From Marisa cornuarietis (lineage: Eukaryota; Mollusca; Gastropoda; Architaenioglossa; Ampullariidae), in contig SMMW01000614.1 in NCBI GenBank assembly GCA_004794655.1, forward strand, positions 622,501-686,500: a DNA stretch of 64,000 bases, written 5' to 3'. The notes beneath the pieces are model-generated. The model was not told the origin of the DNA, made no database searches, and was given only the letters and a program-made list of their open reading frames with translations. Below are positions 49,559-59,451 of this stretch, piece by piece (position 1 is the stretch's first letter; each line of letters begins with the position of its first letter). A program made the translations under genes and the position numbers.

Positions 49559-49619
<61 letters not shown>
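49555..49619. repeat. (CT)n(CA)n microsatellite
   Basis: About 15 bases of CT followed by about 50 bases of CA. Confidence 0.95.
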
Positions 49620-49620
<1 letters not shown>

Positions 49621-50288
49621 GCTGTTAATACTGGGACCCAGGGTCCTGAAGAGTTCATCAATTTCCGCACGATTATGCAGTGAAATGTGAAACATACTTT
49701 GGTCGTTAACGTCTGACAGTCAAAATCTCGTAATCATCTATTTCATAAATAATAGTCTGTAATTAACAGTCAGCAGGAAAGGAATAATCAGCGATCAACA
49801 CCGTGGACAGACAGGCAGGGATAATGTGTAATTATCGTTCTGAGGATACATTTTCCACTTACACCGATCATGGTTTAACATTTAACAAACGACCAGCACG
49901 CATACTCTACTTTGTTACGTGTATACATTTATGTCCATTTGTTTTCATTTTCATTAATCTGAAGCTACTACTATTACAGTCTGATGCCACATTGAATCAT
50001 TTCCTGCTGGTCCCCAGGCCTCGCCCAGGTGGCAAAGCCGTACACACTGCTCACCGGGACTAAACGGCCCTCCAGAGGCAAAGATGAGGTTCATGATTAT
50101 GAAAGCGAGACTAACAACACACCCTGCGTTAGCTTCTACCGTTCTCACCACGTAGTGTCTATGTGGTGGTTCAGTCATCACAGTCAGTATAAGGTAGTCG
50201 AAATCAGACACCGGGCCATGTAACCCCGACCACTGTAAGAATGATCATAGATGCAATATTTGCTTACGATACGCCTGAAGGACTTTTC

Positions 50289-50294
50289 TTTATT
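50289..50294 (-). terminator. Candidate polyadenylation signal of the GPCR gene
   Basis: AATAAA on the minus strand, 324 bases downstream of the GPCR stop codon. A plausible 3' UTR distance, but the hexamer is common in AT-rich DNA. Confidence 0.3.
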
Positions 50295-50617
50295 GTCACA
50301 CTTCACTCCCACAGGCTTCACAAAATTTTGTGATCGATCACAGCATCGCTCTTTGTCTGCTGAAATGCAGTCTTATTACAGGACAGGGATCGGCGTACTA
50401 TCAATGTACTTTGTACTGGTCTTCATCCGGCTTTATAATCGTCTTTCGTTCGTCTTATTATCCTCATCCTTTGACATTGATATTTGTGCTCTCCACACAA
50501 AAGACTAAACCGCTCTTATCTTTAAGCAGTCGAGTTTGTCCGCATGTTTGTCCGCATGTTTGTCCGCATGTTAGGATCTGACCTCGGTGCGCTCATGAGC
50601 TGGACGCCCGCTCGAGT

Positions 50618-51296
50618 TCAAACGGTTGAGGTCGTTAACGTCGGTTGCCTGCAAACGAGGGCGGTGGTCTCGAAGATGCACTTGTTCTTCTTCCTGCCAA
50701 AGAGGGTAACCTTTTTGCACAGACCACACAGTTTGGTTAGCATGGCGCGTCCGAGTAAAGGCTGAGTCACTGCGTACAGGACGGGGTTACCGAAGGAGTT
50801 GACGATGGCCAAGGCCTGTACTAAGCGTTCAATGTAGTGCGGATCCACGGTCGTTTCGTTGGCAACCGCCCACAAGATGGTGATGAACCACGGGCCCCAA
50901 GACAAGTGGAAGTAGCCGCACGGCAAGGCCAAGAGTCTGGCGGCCCGCAGCTTGGCGCGGTGACCCATGCTCAAGCCCTCGGCGTTGACGCCGTTGAGGC
51001 GGAAGGAGGACTTGATGGATTGCTGCTGGCGCCGCGCCATGACAAAGATGGCGGTGTAGAGGACGACCATGATGATGAAGGGGAGCAGAAAGTGCAGGAT
51101 GGTGAGGTAGGTGATGAGCCACAAAGGAAAGTGCTTCTCCGCACGACACTCGGGAACAGACTCCTCAGGCTCCAGGGCGAACATGAAGATGAAGGCCACG
51201 ACTATGGAGTAGCCCCAGCACAAGCCGATAAAGATGATAGCGCGCTTCTGGGTCACCAGGGTGACATACCGCAAGGGGGTGGCGATCAACAAAAAC
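50618..51296 (-). CDS. Class A G protein-coupled receptor, exon 2
   Basis: Encodes residues 116(split)-341 of a rhodopsin-like receptor whose first exon is at 63548-63202. An acceptor (CTTTGCAG) ends at 51297. The joined codon makes the Arg of DRF, followed by IATPLRYVTLVTQKRA of intracellular loop 2. Visible landmarks are Trp142 (TM4), a loop-2 Cys166, Pro188 in TM5 (LLPFIIM), a basic loop 3, SWGP at 248-251 in place of CWxP, and NPVLY at 286-290 (NPxxY). Cys306 and Cys309 are possible palmitoylation sites, and STV is a possible class I PDZ ligand at the C-terminus. SW-P and the LRY..LVT loop recall adenosine receptors, but ligand and subfamily are unassigned. The reverse strand also carries a long open frame here, a shadow. 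Confidence 0.92.
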
Positions 51297-52366
51297 CTGC
51301 AAAGACACATATGTACACATAATTATAAACATACATACAGACATACAGCCACACGAATGTTTTTTATTCCGCTGTACTCGTTTCCTGTCTAAAGACTACG
51401 CGGAGTCTCTTTTAAAGGCCATCCTGGGTCAAACATAAAGTCATGTAGGCATTTCTGTCATTTTTATGTAAGTATTGACTCGTTTGTAATAAAATAGGGA
51501 AGTCTTTTTTTCAGAAGAGCTCTGGCGGTTTGAGCTACAAGTCTGACTACAGATGTCACAAAGGCAAACACGCCGCTAAGCTAAATAATGGATTTAATTC
51601 AGACTTAATGATCGCAGGAATAGGTTTTTTAAATCCGATATAAGGAAGGAAGAAGCACATATACAAATGAAGGATATGTAATTCTACCACTGTGGCTACA
51701 GGGAGCTGCAAGGTCGGCGTGTAACACGAAGTCACAGCTACATGGTCCACAAACAATGAGTCATGGTGCGGGGAACAATAGACAAGCGCTGAGGATGTGT
51801 CTATAAAACAAGTCTTTTTATGGTAACATTACACACTGCCTCTTCTTTGTTGTTCTATTCTTTATGTATGTGTGTAGGTGGGGATGACGGGAATCCCTGT
51901 TGTGTGGCACAGCGGACAACAGCCGAGGATGAATATAACGTCTTTGAAACGATTCATTCCATACTCCCTTTATTCTGTTCTCTGTCTCTAACTCTAAGTA
52001 GAGAAAGCGCCAAGAGGTAAAGAGAAGCTTCACTAAGCAGGTAAATGAGTCAGAAAAAGTGCTCGTTTCTAGAATGTGGACCTATTCTGATTTCGTTTGG
52101 TTTCCATAGCGTGGCGGGTATTCCAAGCGTACTGTGGGTTATTCGATGTCGTCAACAAACGACAACTTTTATGTTGATGAAGTGGACCGCGAAATGTAAT
52201 TTCAGACACGAATCAACACAGTGAAAACATAACATTTTTCTTTCTTTCTGGTCGCTTCTTGCTCAGCGATTCAAGAAAAGATAATCGCTTGCAGTCTTTG
52301 GCAGCATCACTCAGGCCGATAATATTCAGCAACGATGCCGTGTGAGCTGAAACCTACCCCTTATTG

Positions 52367-52676
52367 TAGGGGTGGGAAACGTCCGGCCCAAGAAATAATT
52401 TGATTTGGTCCTCCAAGGCAACCAGAGACTTCAGTTATCTTTAAGCTTTCCTCATACCAATATTAATGTATATTCAGTGAATAATAATAATAATAATAAC
52501 TTTGTCACGACCACCGCGCAGTGTATCACAAAGGCATACTTTTCGCGCACCTAACTCTGAAACTACATCTCGACTAAACAGAACAGGCGAATTTTTAGGC
52601 AGATAATTTTTATGGCCCTCGAATGCTGTTATAAATATCAAAATGTTCCGTGCAGGTAAAAAGGTTCCACACCCCT
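52367..52676. mobile_element. hAT-type non-autonomous MITE
   Basis: Begins TAGGGGTGGGAAACGTCCGG and ends AAAAGGTTCCACACCCCTG. The inverted termini match AGGGGTGKG and are of the CAGGGGTGGGCAA class known from hAT elements. Internal TGGCCCTCGAATGCTGTTAT and ATCAAAATG also resemble hAT 3' regions. It is about 310 bp with no transposase frame. I could not see an intact 8-bp target duplication. It sits in the GPCR intron. Confidence 0.6.
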
Positions 52677-53134
52677 GGCCTACATTAACATCCATCAACG
52701 TCCATAGTCACCGTATACCGCATTCCGTGGCCGCTACAACTTTCTGTGTTGCATTCATCGTTTGTAGCCTGATAATAAGCATCACACATCATAGTCTCTC
52801 AACTGTAAACGTCTGTCAGTTATTGGCTGGGGTGTTTCATCTTCCGGTGCCTTTGGCGGACTCACCACCACATGTACCACTGCGCCGGGCAAGTCACAGA
52901 TATGTGACCAGAGTGTTGTCCGGTATTCATATCTCGCCGCGGGACACTGTCGTATAGTTATCCTCCACCATCATCTCATCTCTTGTTTGCTTAACAATCA
53001 ATTAGCTCAGTAATAAATCTCTGTTGATCGGCCCTTTTAGTTGAGAAAGGACAAGGTGTTTCGCGTGAGCGAGGATACACATTCATGTCCACCAACACTC
53101 CGCAACATCCCTTTCTTACACGATACAGTCAGTG

Positions 53135-53320
53135 GACTAGGGAAAGGGGATATATATATATCCCAGCTGTCGGGAAAGGGTACCTGACTTCATAGAGTGA
53201 TGGGGAAAGTAAGAAAGCGAGGGAGAGGAGATGGGCACTGGCCTCACATAAACTGGACCACGAAAGAAGTGAGGTCTCTAATAACTCATCCCCCACCGAC
53301 CTAAAAACAGAGGGAAAGGT
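53135..53320 (+). mobile_element. SINE body fragment related to 13808-14070
   Basis: Shares a diverged body with the intron-1 SINE of the STMND1-like gene, ending CATCCCCCACCGACCTAAAA and then ACAGAGG. A (TA)n stretch sits near its start. The tRNA-like head is not clear. Confidence 0.4.
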
Positions 53321-53741
53321 TAGAGGAAGACTTTTACCTTTACCGTACAATGCATCCCCGATTGTACTCAGACCCGATTTAGAAAGCCTTTTTTGTGTTC
53401 AAAATAGGGTGAGATTCCATAGAAGTTAGTGCGAGCGATAGCCTATAGCAAGGGATAAAAAAGAGTGAGACTGAGAGGATACCTACATGCACCCACGTCC
53501 ACAAAAGGAGAGAGAGCCATGAGTGACAGGGAGGTGGAGGGGATGACAGCCCGTACTCGGGCCCGACATCAAGCAATGGGGGTTAATTCATGGGTTAAAA
53601 TAACCATTTGTATCACATAAAAAGATGTCTTTTTCTACAGTCATGTTATCCAACTATCACTTGCAAGACTAAGCAAAAGGAATCGAAAGAATAGCTGAGA
53701 GAAATAGAATACTTTGTGTCCGCACTGAACGTACGCGCGCA

Positions 53742-53798
53742 TGTGTGTGTGTGTGTGTGTGTGTGTGGAGGGGGGTGGGGTGTGTGTGTGTGGGTGTG
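53742..53798. repeat. (GT)n tract, insertion site of the LTR element
   Basis: GT/GGGG-rich simple sequence. Its last five bases GTGTG (53794-53798) are duplicated at 60367-60371 on the other side of the LTR retrotransposon. The array was therefore the target. Confidence 0.85.
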
Positions 53799-54692
53799 TG
53801 TCAGGAACGCACGGACAGTGTGGACAGGTCACACACAACACACACTGACCTCACAGCCTTCTGCACGTGTCCTTTCACACAACAAAATACAAAGACCTGT
53901 ACATGGGCTCGAACGTTTCTATTAATCGGGTGAACGTAAATCTATACTTTACTAAATAACAACAGAAAACTTCAGCACAAATATTCTACACTGAGTTTGC
54001 ACCGAAACAAATATATCTAAGCAGTTTATATTAAAGTCCTTCAAGTTCTCTCTTCTTCTGTTGTTGGGGGGGGAAGGGGTCGACACGGCAAACAGTTCCC
54101 CTCTTTCAGTCTTGCTCTCTGGCGTTGATCATACGGACAGCCTACATTCACCAAATAACTCCGACAGTCTAACGGCAGACAAATGACCAAGTCAATAAAA
54201 ATTCCACAGTAGGTAAATCCACACAGTTCTACGATCTTCTCAAGAGATCACACAGCAGTTGAGAAAATTAGTAAATCGAGGAACCACACAGATAATATTT
54301 CTCCACACAGTTCTACGATCTTCTCAAGAGATCACACAGCAGTTGAGAAAATTAATAAATCGAGGAACCACACAGTTAATATTTCTCCACACAGTTACTC
54401 TTTCTCCATACAGTTAATATTTCTTTACACCGTTAATATGTATCCACACAGTTACTATTTATCCACACAGTTACTATTTCTTCACACAGTTAATATTAAT
54501 CCACACAGTACTATTAATTCCAACCTCTGTACCAAATTCCTCTTTCTCCCAGACTCTCACGTCTCCTTCCCCTTCCAATTTCTACACAACGCCCCCTATC
54601 AACATTCAAACCAGGGGTCATAATCGCTATTCAATCAAGGGCGACAACCTCGTTACTTCGACGTTCATGGGTGATAACACATGTTCATAACA
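53799..54692 (-). repeat. 3' LTR (left-hand copy)
   Basis: 894 bp, near-identical to 59471-60366. The differences I see are A/G, G/T and T/C substitutions in the first 120 bases, a G-run length change near 54066 and an A/T at about 54292. The same internal 84-bp duplication is present. Confidence 0.93.
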
Positions 54693-54704
54693 TTCCTCCC
54701 CTCC
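54693..54704 (-). other. Polypurine tract
   Basis: GGAGGGGAGGAA on the coding strand, directly abutting the 3' LTR. This is the expected plus-strand primer site of an LTR element. Confidence 0.9.
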
Positions 54705-54781
54705 TACAAAAAAAAATGTTCACATTTTTGCCTAACTATAATAGAACTGTTACGTTCTAACGAAAAGATTATCTGACAGCC

Positions 54782-55120
54782 CTATGGAATTTCTTGATCC
54801 ATTTCAGCCCTTGATAAGGCATCGGCTAATTTATTAGTGGTCCCCTTAATCGGCTGAATATCAAACTTAAACTCCTGGAGGGCTAAAGCCCACCGCATCA
54901 CTCTGGCATTCTTATAAGGATTAGATGTGAGGAAAGATAGGGGCTTGTGATCAGTATGTAGGGTAAACTGTCTCCCATACAAATATCTAGACAGCTTCAG
55001 AACAGACCATACTATGGCCAAACACTCTCTTTCTACTGTGCTGTATCTCCTCTCTATCCAGTAATTTTCTACTCACATATATGACGGGTAGTAATTTTCT
55101 ACTCACATATATGACGGGTA
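54782..55120 (-). pseudogene. pol: RNase H remnant; RT deleted
   Basis: Begins with a 30-bp tandem duplication (55060-55089 and 55090-55119) that repeats LLPVIYVSRK. A frameshift follows near LLDREE, then RYSTVERECLAIVWSVLKL, RYLYGRQFTLHTDHKPLSFL and ARVMRWALALQEF, to NKLADALSR and a stop at 54782-54784. These are the middle and C-terminal parts of a gypsy RNase H. The first catalytic Asp region (TDAS) and all of RT upstream are absent. The integrase tail motif MLKQYPRR lies only about 50 bp before it. Confidence 0.85.
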
Positions 55121-55219
55121 AGAAACTGTTTTCAATGTTGTAGGTGAAGAGGGCTGATGGAACTTCTGCACGTCGAGGGTATTGTTTTAGCATGTTTATG
55201 TAGTAGGTCTTCTGGTTTA

Positions 55220-55846
55220 ATCATTTCCTTGAATATATCGGTTACTTGTTCACTTTTTTTTGCACTTCTTTATAGATTTAGACAACTCTTCTGCTGTGGT
55301 ATCCGGTTCACGACGATAGGCGATCAAAGTGTGTTTAAAGTTTTTTTTTACAAGAGCAGATGGTGTTGCTGTTTTTCTTTTCTTGCGAACTCTCGTGATT
55401 TTCATCCTTTTGTTCTTGCCTACCAGTTCGAAGCTCAGCAGTAGGTATTGTAACTCCTTGAAAAGTGTTACATTGGAGTCCTCTACAAATGCCTGTTCTT
55501 TCTTGGTTGTCCCCAGCCCTGTTATGGGTTCTGTGAAACTCTTCTGGTGGATTTCACGATCTTTTGACAAGATGCCAATGAGTATCTTCTTCTCTGCTAT
55601 GTCTTCTACTAACTGGCGTTTCAATCCCAGATATTCCTTTTGAGTTTCTCTCCTATCACCAAGTCTTTGTTCGAGTTCTCTCATTTGCTTTGTCAAACAT
55701 TCCACGGCTCGGTTAGCCTCCACACTGTTTAATTTCTCGACTTCCAGAGATCCTTCCAGGTCTCTAACACGAAGCTTTAAGCTTTCTGAGTTTTTAGCAC
55801 ATAATCCGGATGGCGCTTCTGTATTACTAAATAAGGTCCTTTCCAC
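55220..55846 (-). CDS. Foreign coiled-coil segment inserted in the integrase tail
   Basis: From about 55795 down to about 55220 one frame is open with no retroviral similarity. It begins near NSESLKLRVRDLEGSLEVEK, continues with heptad-like TKQMRELEQRLGDRRETQKE and later KNKRMKITRVRKKRKTATPS, and ends IKKCKKK before a stop at 55250-55252. The integrase tail breaks off just before it (DYVL) and resumes just after it (QKTYYINMLKQYPRR, 55214-55170). So roughly 575 bp was inserted into that domain. It has no intron and no YxDD or other RT motif. A captured host-gene fragment (cDNA) is the simplest reading. The source gene is not recognised. The frame begins in the overlap with pol and is out of frame with it. 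Confidence 0.7.
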
Positions 55847-57771
55847 TGCATTAGAAGTTTGTTTGCTTTCGTGGGCCTTAGCACCAATACTTCGTCTCCT
55901 TCCCTAAGTTGACGTGGTACAGTCTTTTTGTCGTAATATCGCTTGCTATTTATTCTGGCATTTTCCGAGGTCTCTGCGGCTTGGTGCAGGGTCTCCCGCA
56001 GGATTGCCTTTAGGTCTAAAATGTACTGGAAGATAGATTTTTCTTCTGAAGTGGTTTGTTGCTCTTCCTTCCAGTGGGCTGCTAAAAGGTCCATAGGTCC
56101 TCTGACCTTTCGTCCGTATAACAATTCGAACGGTGAGAATCCGGTGGACGCATGCACTGACTCTCGACAGCCGAAGAGTAAAGCTGGTATGTACCTATGC
56201 CATTGCCTTGGTTCCTTTTCGATGACTCTTCGAATCATGGGTTTAAGCGTGCCATGAAATCGTTCGACACACCCATTTGTTTGAGCGTGATACGGGGTTG
56301 AATGCAAAGTCTTAATGGATAGAAGCTTCATGACTTCTTGCATCAGTTGAGATGTGAACTGGGAACCTCTGTCGGTAAGAATTTCCTGAGGAAATCCAAC
56401 CCTACTGAAAATTGTTAGTAAAGTCTCAGCTATTGTGACCGTGTCAATCTTTTTGATGGGTATGGCTTCTGGATATCTGGTGGCTACATCGATGAGAGTC
56501 AAGAGGTGGGTGTGTCCTTCTTCTGATGGTGGGTGAAGGGGTCCCACTAAGTCTACTGCTACTCTCAGGAAAGGCTCCTCTATGGTTGGGACCTTGACCA
56601 TAGGCACCGGTCGAATTCTACCAGGAGCGGTGGTGCGTTGACAGACGTCACAGGTTTTACAGTAATTTCTAGTGTCTTTCCTTACATGGGGCCACCAAAA
56701 CTTGCTTCTGATGCGGTACAAAGTACTTCTGCATCCCATATGGCCTGCTAATGGATTATCATGAGCAAGTCGGAGAATGGTCTTTCTCAGGGTGGTCGGT
56801 ACTACCAATTGTCTAGTAACTTCGTTTGACTGCCGAAAGAGACGATACAAAAGCTTGTTCTTGTAGCAAAAGTGCTCTTTCTGGTTGTTCGCTAGATCTT
56901 CATCTTGTGCTACCTCTTTTATTGTTGTGAGAGAGGGATCGCTCTGCTGTAGAGCAATTAGATCATTCCTCTTAATGTCCCATTGAATTGGTGGTAGAGT
57001 TATGGGTTGAGGTCCCTGCATCTGGCGTTGGAATTGCGCGCGAGTGGTAACCGCTGCTGTTAGTTCTGACTCTTTCTCTTGTACATCAAATACCACCCGT
57101 TTTGTACCTCTCACGTTTCCAATGATTAGGTCGACAACTGGATTTTCGATGACACAACATTTCAGGTCTCCACTGAAGAAAGGTGTCTCTACTGGAACAC
57201 GTGCTAGAGGGAAGGTTTCAACCTTTCCACCAAAGGTAATACAAGATTGTTTCCCGTTCAGTCGGTCCTGTGGTTGAACCAAGGAGGCTCGTATACCGGA
57301 GATGGTTGCACCTGAGTCGCGTAGCACCTTAACTTGCTGTCCCCTAATCCGTCCTGGATACAGATGTAGTTTACCCAATTCCTCCTCGTCGGTGACTGAA
57401 CACATAATAGCAACATTGGCTGGGGTTGGGTTGCTCTCATTTTTCCAATTTCCATTTGTGTTATCTTGGGGTCTATAGCTTGGACAAACCTTGGCTATAT
57501 GTCCAAGTCCTCCACAGTTGAAGCAGCGTCGTGGTGGTTTCCAACGATCAGGATGACAAGGGCTGTTTCGATCATATATGGTCGTTGGTGCTTCCTTCGG
57601 AACTGTTCTTATTGGTGGGGAGTGGGGTGGAGTCCTCCATGATTCATTCCTTCTGTAGGGAGGAGTATTTCGTTGTCTTGAAGATCGAGGAGAAGTAAAT
57701 TGGTGTCTGTCCTGCTTTGGGCGAGCTGGCGGTGAAGAAGGAGGAGTGGCTTGTCCCACATTTGCGAACAT
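55777..57771 (-). CDS. pol: Gag zinc knuckle, protease and integrase (Gag-Pol part)
   Basis: 664 codons. A Pro/Arg-rich start is followed by the CCHC knuckle CFNCGGLGHIAKVC at 83-96. The aspartic protease has DSG at 152-154 (VLRDSGATISG) and DLIIGN at 214-219. A zinc-binding HHCC module follows (His336, His344, Cys374, Cys377). The integrase core has Asp407 (VAVDLVGPL), Asp467 (LTDRGSQF) and Glu503 (NGCVERFHGTL), with exact 35-residue spacing between the last two. The C-terminal GDEVLVLRPT..LLMQWKGPYLV subdomain ends after DYVL, where sequence becomes foreign. No RT lies between protease and integrase, unlike typical gypsy elements. The catalytic sets appear intact, so the protein could be active if it were made. 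The M at 57771 is only the first Met after the frameshift. Confidence 0.92.
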   Translation of the reverse strand: MFANVGQATPPSSPPARPKQDRHQFTSPRSSRQRNTPPYRRNESWRTPPHSPPIRTVPKEAPTTIYDRNSPCHPDRWKPPRRCFNCGGLGHIAKVCPSYRPQDNTNGNWKNESNPTPANVAIMCSVTDEEELGKLHLYPGRIRGQQVKVLRDSGATISGIRASLVQPQDRLNGKQSCITFGGKVETFPLARVPVETPFFSGDLKCCVIENPVVDLIIGNVRGTKRVVFDVQEKESELTAAVTTRAQFQRQMQGPQPITLPPIQWDIKRNDLIALQQSDPSLTTIKEVAQDEDLANNQKEHFCYKNKLLYRLFRQSNEVTRQLVVPTTLRKTILRLAHDNPLAGHMGCRSTLYRIRSKFWWPHVRKDTRNYCKTCDVCQRTTAPGRIRPVPMVKVPTIEEPFLRVAVDLVGPLHPPSEEGHTHLLTLIDVATRYPEAIPIKKIDTVTIAETLLTIFSRVGFPQEILTDRGSQFTSQLMQEVMKLLSIKTLHSTPYHAQTNGCVERFHGTLKPMIRRVIEKEPRQWHRYIPALLFGCRESVHASTGFSPFELLYGRKVRGPMDLLAAHWKEEQQTTSEEKSIFQYILDLKAILRETLHQAAETSENARINSKRYYDKKTVPRQLREGDEVLVLRPTKANKLLMQWKGPYLVIQKRHPDYVLKTQKA

Positions 57772-58250
57772 GATAGTTTCTGTTCGTCTTGCCGGAGATT
57801 TCTGGGGTGTGCTTGGCGATAACGTTCAGCACTGTCAATCATTTCATTAGCGTTCTGAAAATCTCTTTCTCTCAGAAATACGGCTAAATCTCTAGATACA
57901 CTTTGCAGTACTTGTTCTCTGACTAGCAGATCATGCAATCCTTCATAAGTTTTTTGGACTTTGGATAAGTCAATCCACCTGTTGAACAATCCGATTAGTC
58001 GGGCTTGAAAAGAATGCATTGACTCTTGAGATTGGGGTTTCACCGATCTAAATTTTTCTCTGTATCCTTCGGCTGTGCACTGAAACTTGAGTAATAGTTC
58101 TCTTTTGAGCACATCATAATCCACGGGGCCCTGTACACATAGGTTATCATATAGCTGGAGGGCTTCTCCGTGAAAAGAAGTGGCGATTTGTAATGGCCAG
58201 ATATCTCTGGTCCATTTAAGGGACTGCGCCTGAGCCTCAAATCGATTCAA
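57609..58250 (-). CDS. gag: Gag capsid, SCAN-like, frameshifted at both ends
   Basis: The open capsid frame actually begins upstream of the Met at 58250, in the frame reached after the N-terminal stop. It contains WPLQIATSFHGEALQLYDNL, a KFRSV segment, the SCAN-like DLLVREQVLQSVSRDLAVFL and then ANEMIDSAERYRQAHPR. SCAN domains of vertebrate zinc-finger proteins are thought to derive from Gmr1-like gypsy capsids, which fits the pol gene order seen here. From about 57820 downstream the real Gag reading moves to the next frame (which carries the zinc knuckle), so the last 60 or so residues of this frame are out-of-frame. Confidence 0.8.
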   Translation of the reverse strand: MNRFEAQAQSLKWTRDIWPLQIATSFHGEALQLYDNLCVQGPVDYDVLKRELLLKFQCTAEGYREKFRSVKPQSQESMHSFQARLIGLFNRWIDLSKVQKTYEGLHDLLVREQVLQSVSRDLAVFLRERDFQNANEMIDSAERYRQAHPRNLRQDEQKLSCSQMWDKPLLLLHRQLAQSRTDTNLLLLDLQDNEILLPTEGMNHGGLHPTPHQ

Positions 58251-58326
58251 AAATGCGTTGATATCGTCTTCGTCCTCTTTGAAGGCGGGGAGTTTATGTG
58301 TGAGTCCTTTTGGGGTTTGGTTCCCA

Positions 58327-58716
58327 TTACTCCTCGTCGCGCTGGAATCGGTCTCTCTCTAAACGTAGTTTCTCTAATTCGAACTGACGCTCGGCCTCTC
58401 TTTCTCTTGCGGCCCTTTCAGCTTCTTTTTCTTTATCTATCCTGTCAGCTTCTTTTTCTTTGGCTATCCTGTCAGCTTCTTTTTCTTTCTCTCTGGCTAA
58501 TCTTTCTGCTTCTTTCTCTCTGGCTAATCTTTCTGCTTCTTTCTCTCTGGCTAATCTTTCTGCTTCTTTCTCTCTGGCTAATCTTTCTGTATATCTGTCC
58601 TGCCTTTCAATGCACTGAAATACATACTTTGTAAGGGCTTCTTCTTTCAATCCCAACAGTTGTCCTTCTTTCATAAAGTCGGCTACCTCCCTAACGGATT
58701 CAGCCATGGTTAACAC
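58327..58716 (-). CDS. gag: Gag N-terminal part with REKEAERLA repeats
   Basis: 129 codons starting MLTMAESVREVADF. After residue 45 it becomes a long charged helix built from about four exact REKEAERLA units (27 bp each), then diverged EKEADRI versions. It ends LRLERDRFQRDEE and a TAA. The capsid frame continues immediately downstream with a one-base shift (the gene would otherwise read on), so the stop looks like an indel lesion. The helix is probably a coiled coil for Gag assembly. The copy-number-variable repeat is typical of a replicating family. Confidence 0.75.
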   Translation of the reverse strand: MLTMAESVREVADFMKEGQLLGLKEEALTKYVFQCIERQDRYTERLAREKEAERLAREKEAERLAREKEAERLAREKEKEADRIAKEKEADRIDKEKEAERAAREREAERQFELEKLRLERDRFQRDEE

Positions 58717-59451
58717 CTATCCAACACAATTACTCTAGTGTGTTTACAAAAAGGGAGCACCCTACTATCTAAGCTTCTAATAAGGCAGAAAATACAACCA
58801 GAATTGCAATAAGTCTAAGCTACTGGCATGTCAACATCAATCAGGCAAAAAAAATTATCTTCAAGGAATGCAACTGGGTTACAAAATAACATCAATAGCA
58901 GTCTTAACTTGTTCAAAACTAGTCACTCAGATTTCTAGATCTATTAACAATCCTAAAGTACCGTACGAGTACATCAAAATAATCCAAGGGCGACAACTTA
59001 TTCAAACATCCAATGACTTCACATAAATTAATAAGTGAACACGCAAGGCCCAGAATTATTTTTTTTTTATAAAAATAAAACAAGACAGATAACTACAGGA
59101 TAGAGAACATCCACTCTCACTTTCGGTTTCTGCATACACTTTCACACAGAATAGTGAGCTTGGAAAATAAAGACGAGAGGCAAAGTAGAAACAGAGGCTA
59201 ATTCCTTACTACGGGTAGAACTTTACACACCCGTAGACCCGTGAAGCTGGAGACGGGGAAACTGCACCACGCCCAACATGTAACACTTAAACACTGAGCA
59301 AATATAAATAAGTACAACCGCTTTGCAAAATTCTCAAAGATAAATAATTAACTGCCAACCTTCTACCACTAAGTCCCAGGGGAATCACAAACACTGAATC
59401 GAAGACCCACTTTCACCCGACTCTGTACCGAACGAAACAAACCCACGACAG
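58717..59451 (-). other. Retrotransposon leader, no coding frame
   Basis: About 735 bp between the primer site and the first Gag ATG. AT-rich, no open frame of note. A packaging signal would be expected here but cannot be seen by eye. Confidence 0.6.

Noticed and set aside
50837..51322. 161-codon plus-strand frame opposite GPCR exon 2, and the one at 63105-63515 opposite exon 1
   Set aside because: Shadows: the minus strand carries conserved receptor motifs and valid splice sites.
54987..55846. Diverged RT hidden between integrase and RNase H
   Set aside because: No YxDD-type box or other RT block in any frame; integrase tail and RNase H fragments lie within about 50 bp of each other on one side of the insert.
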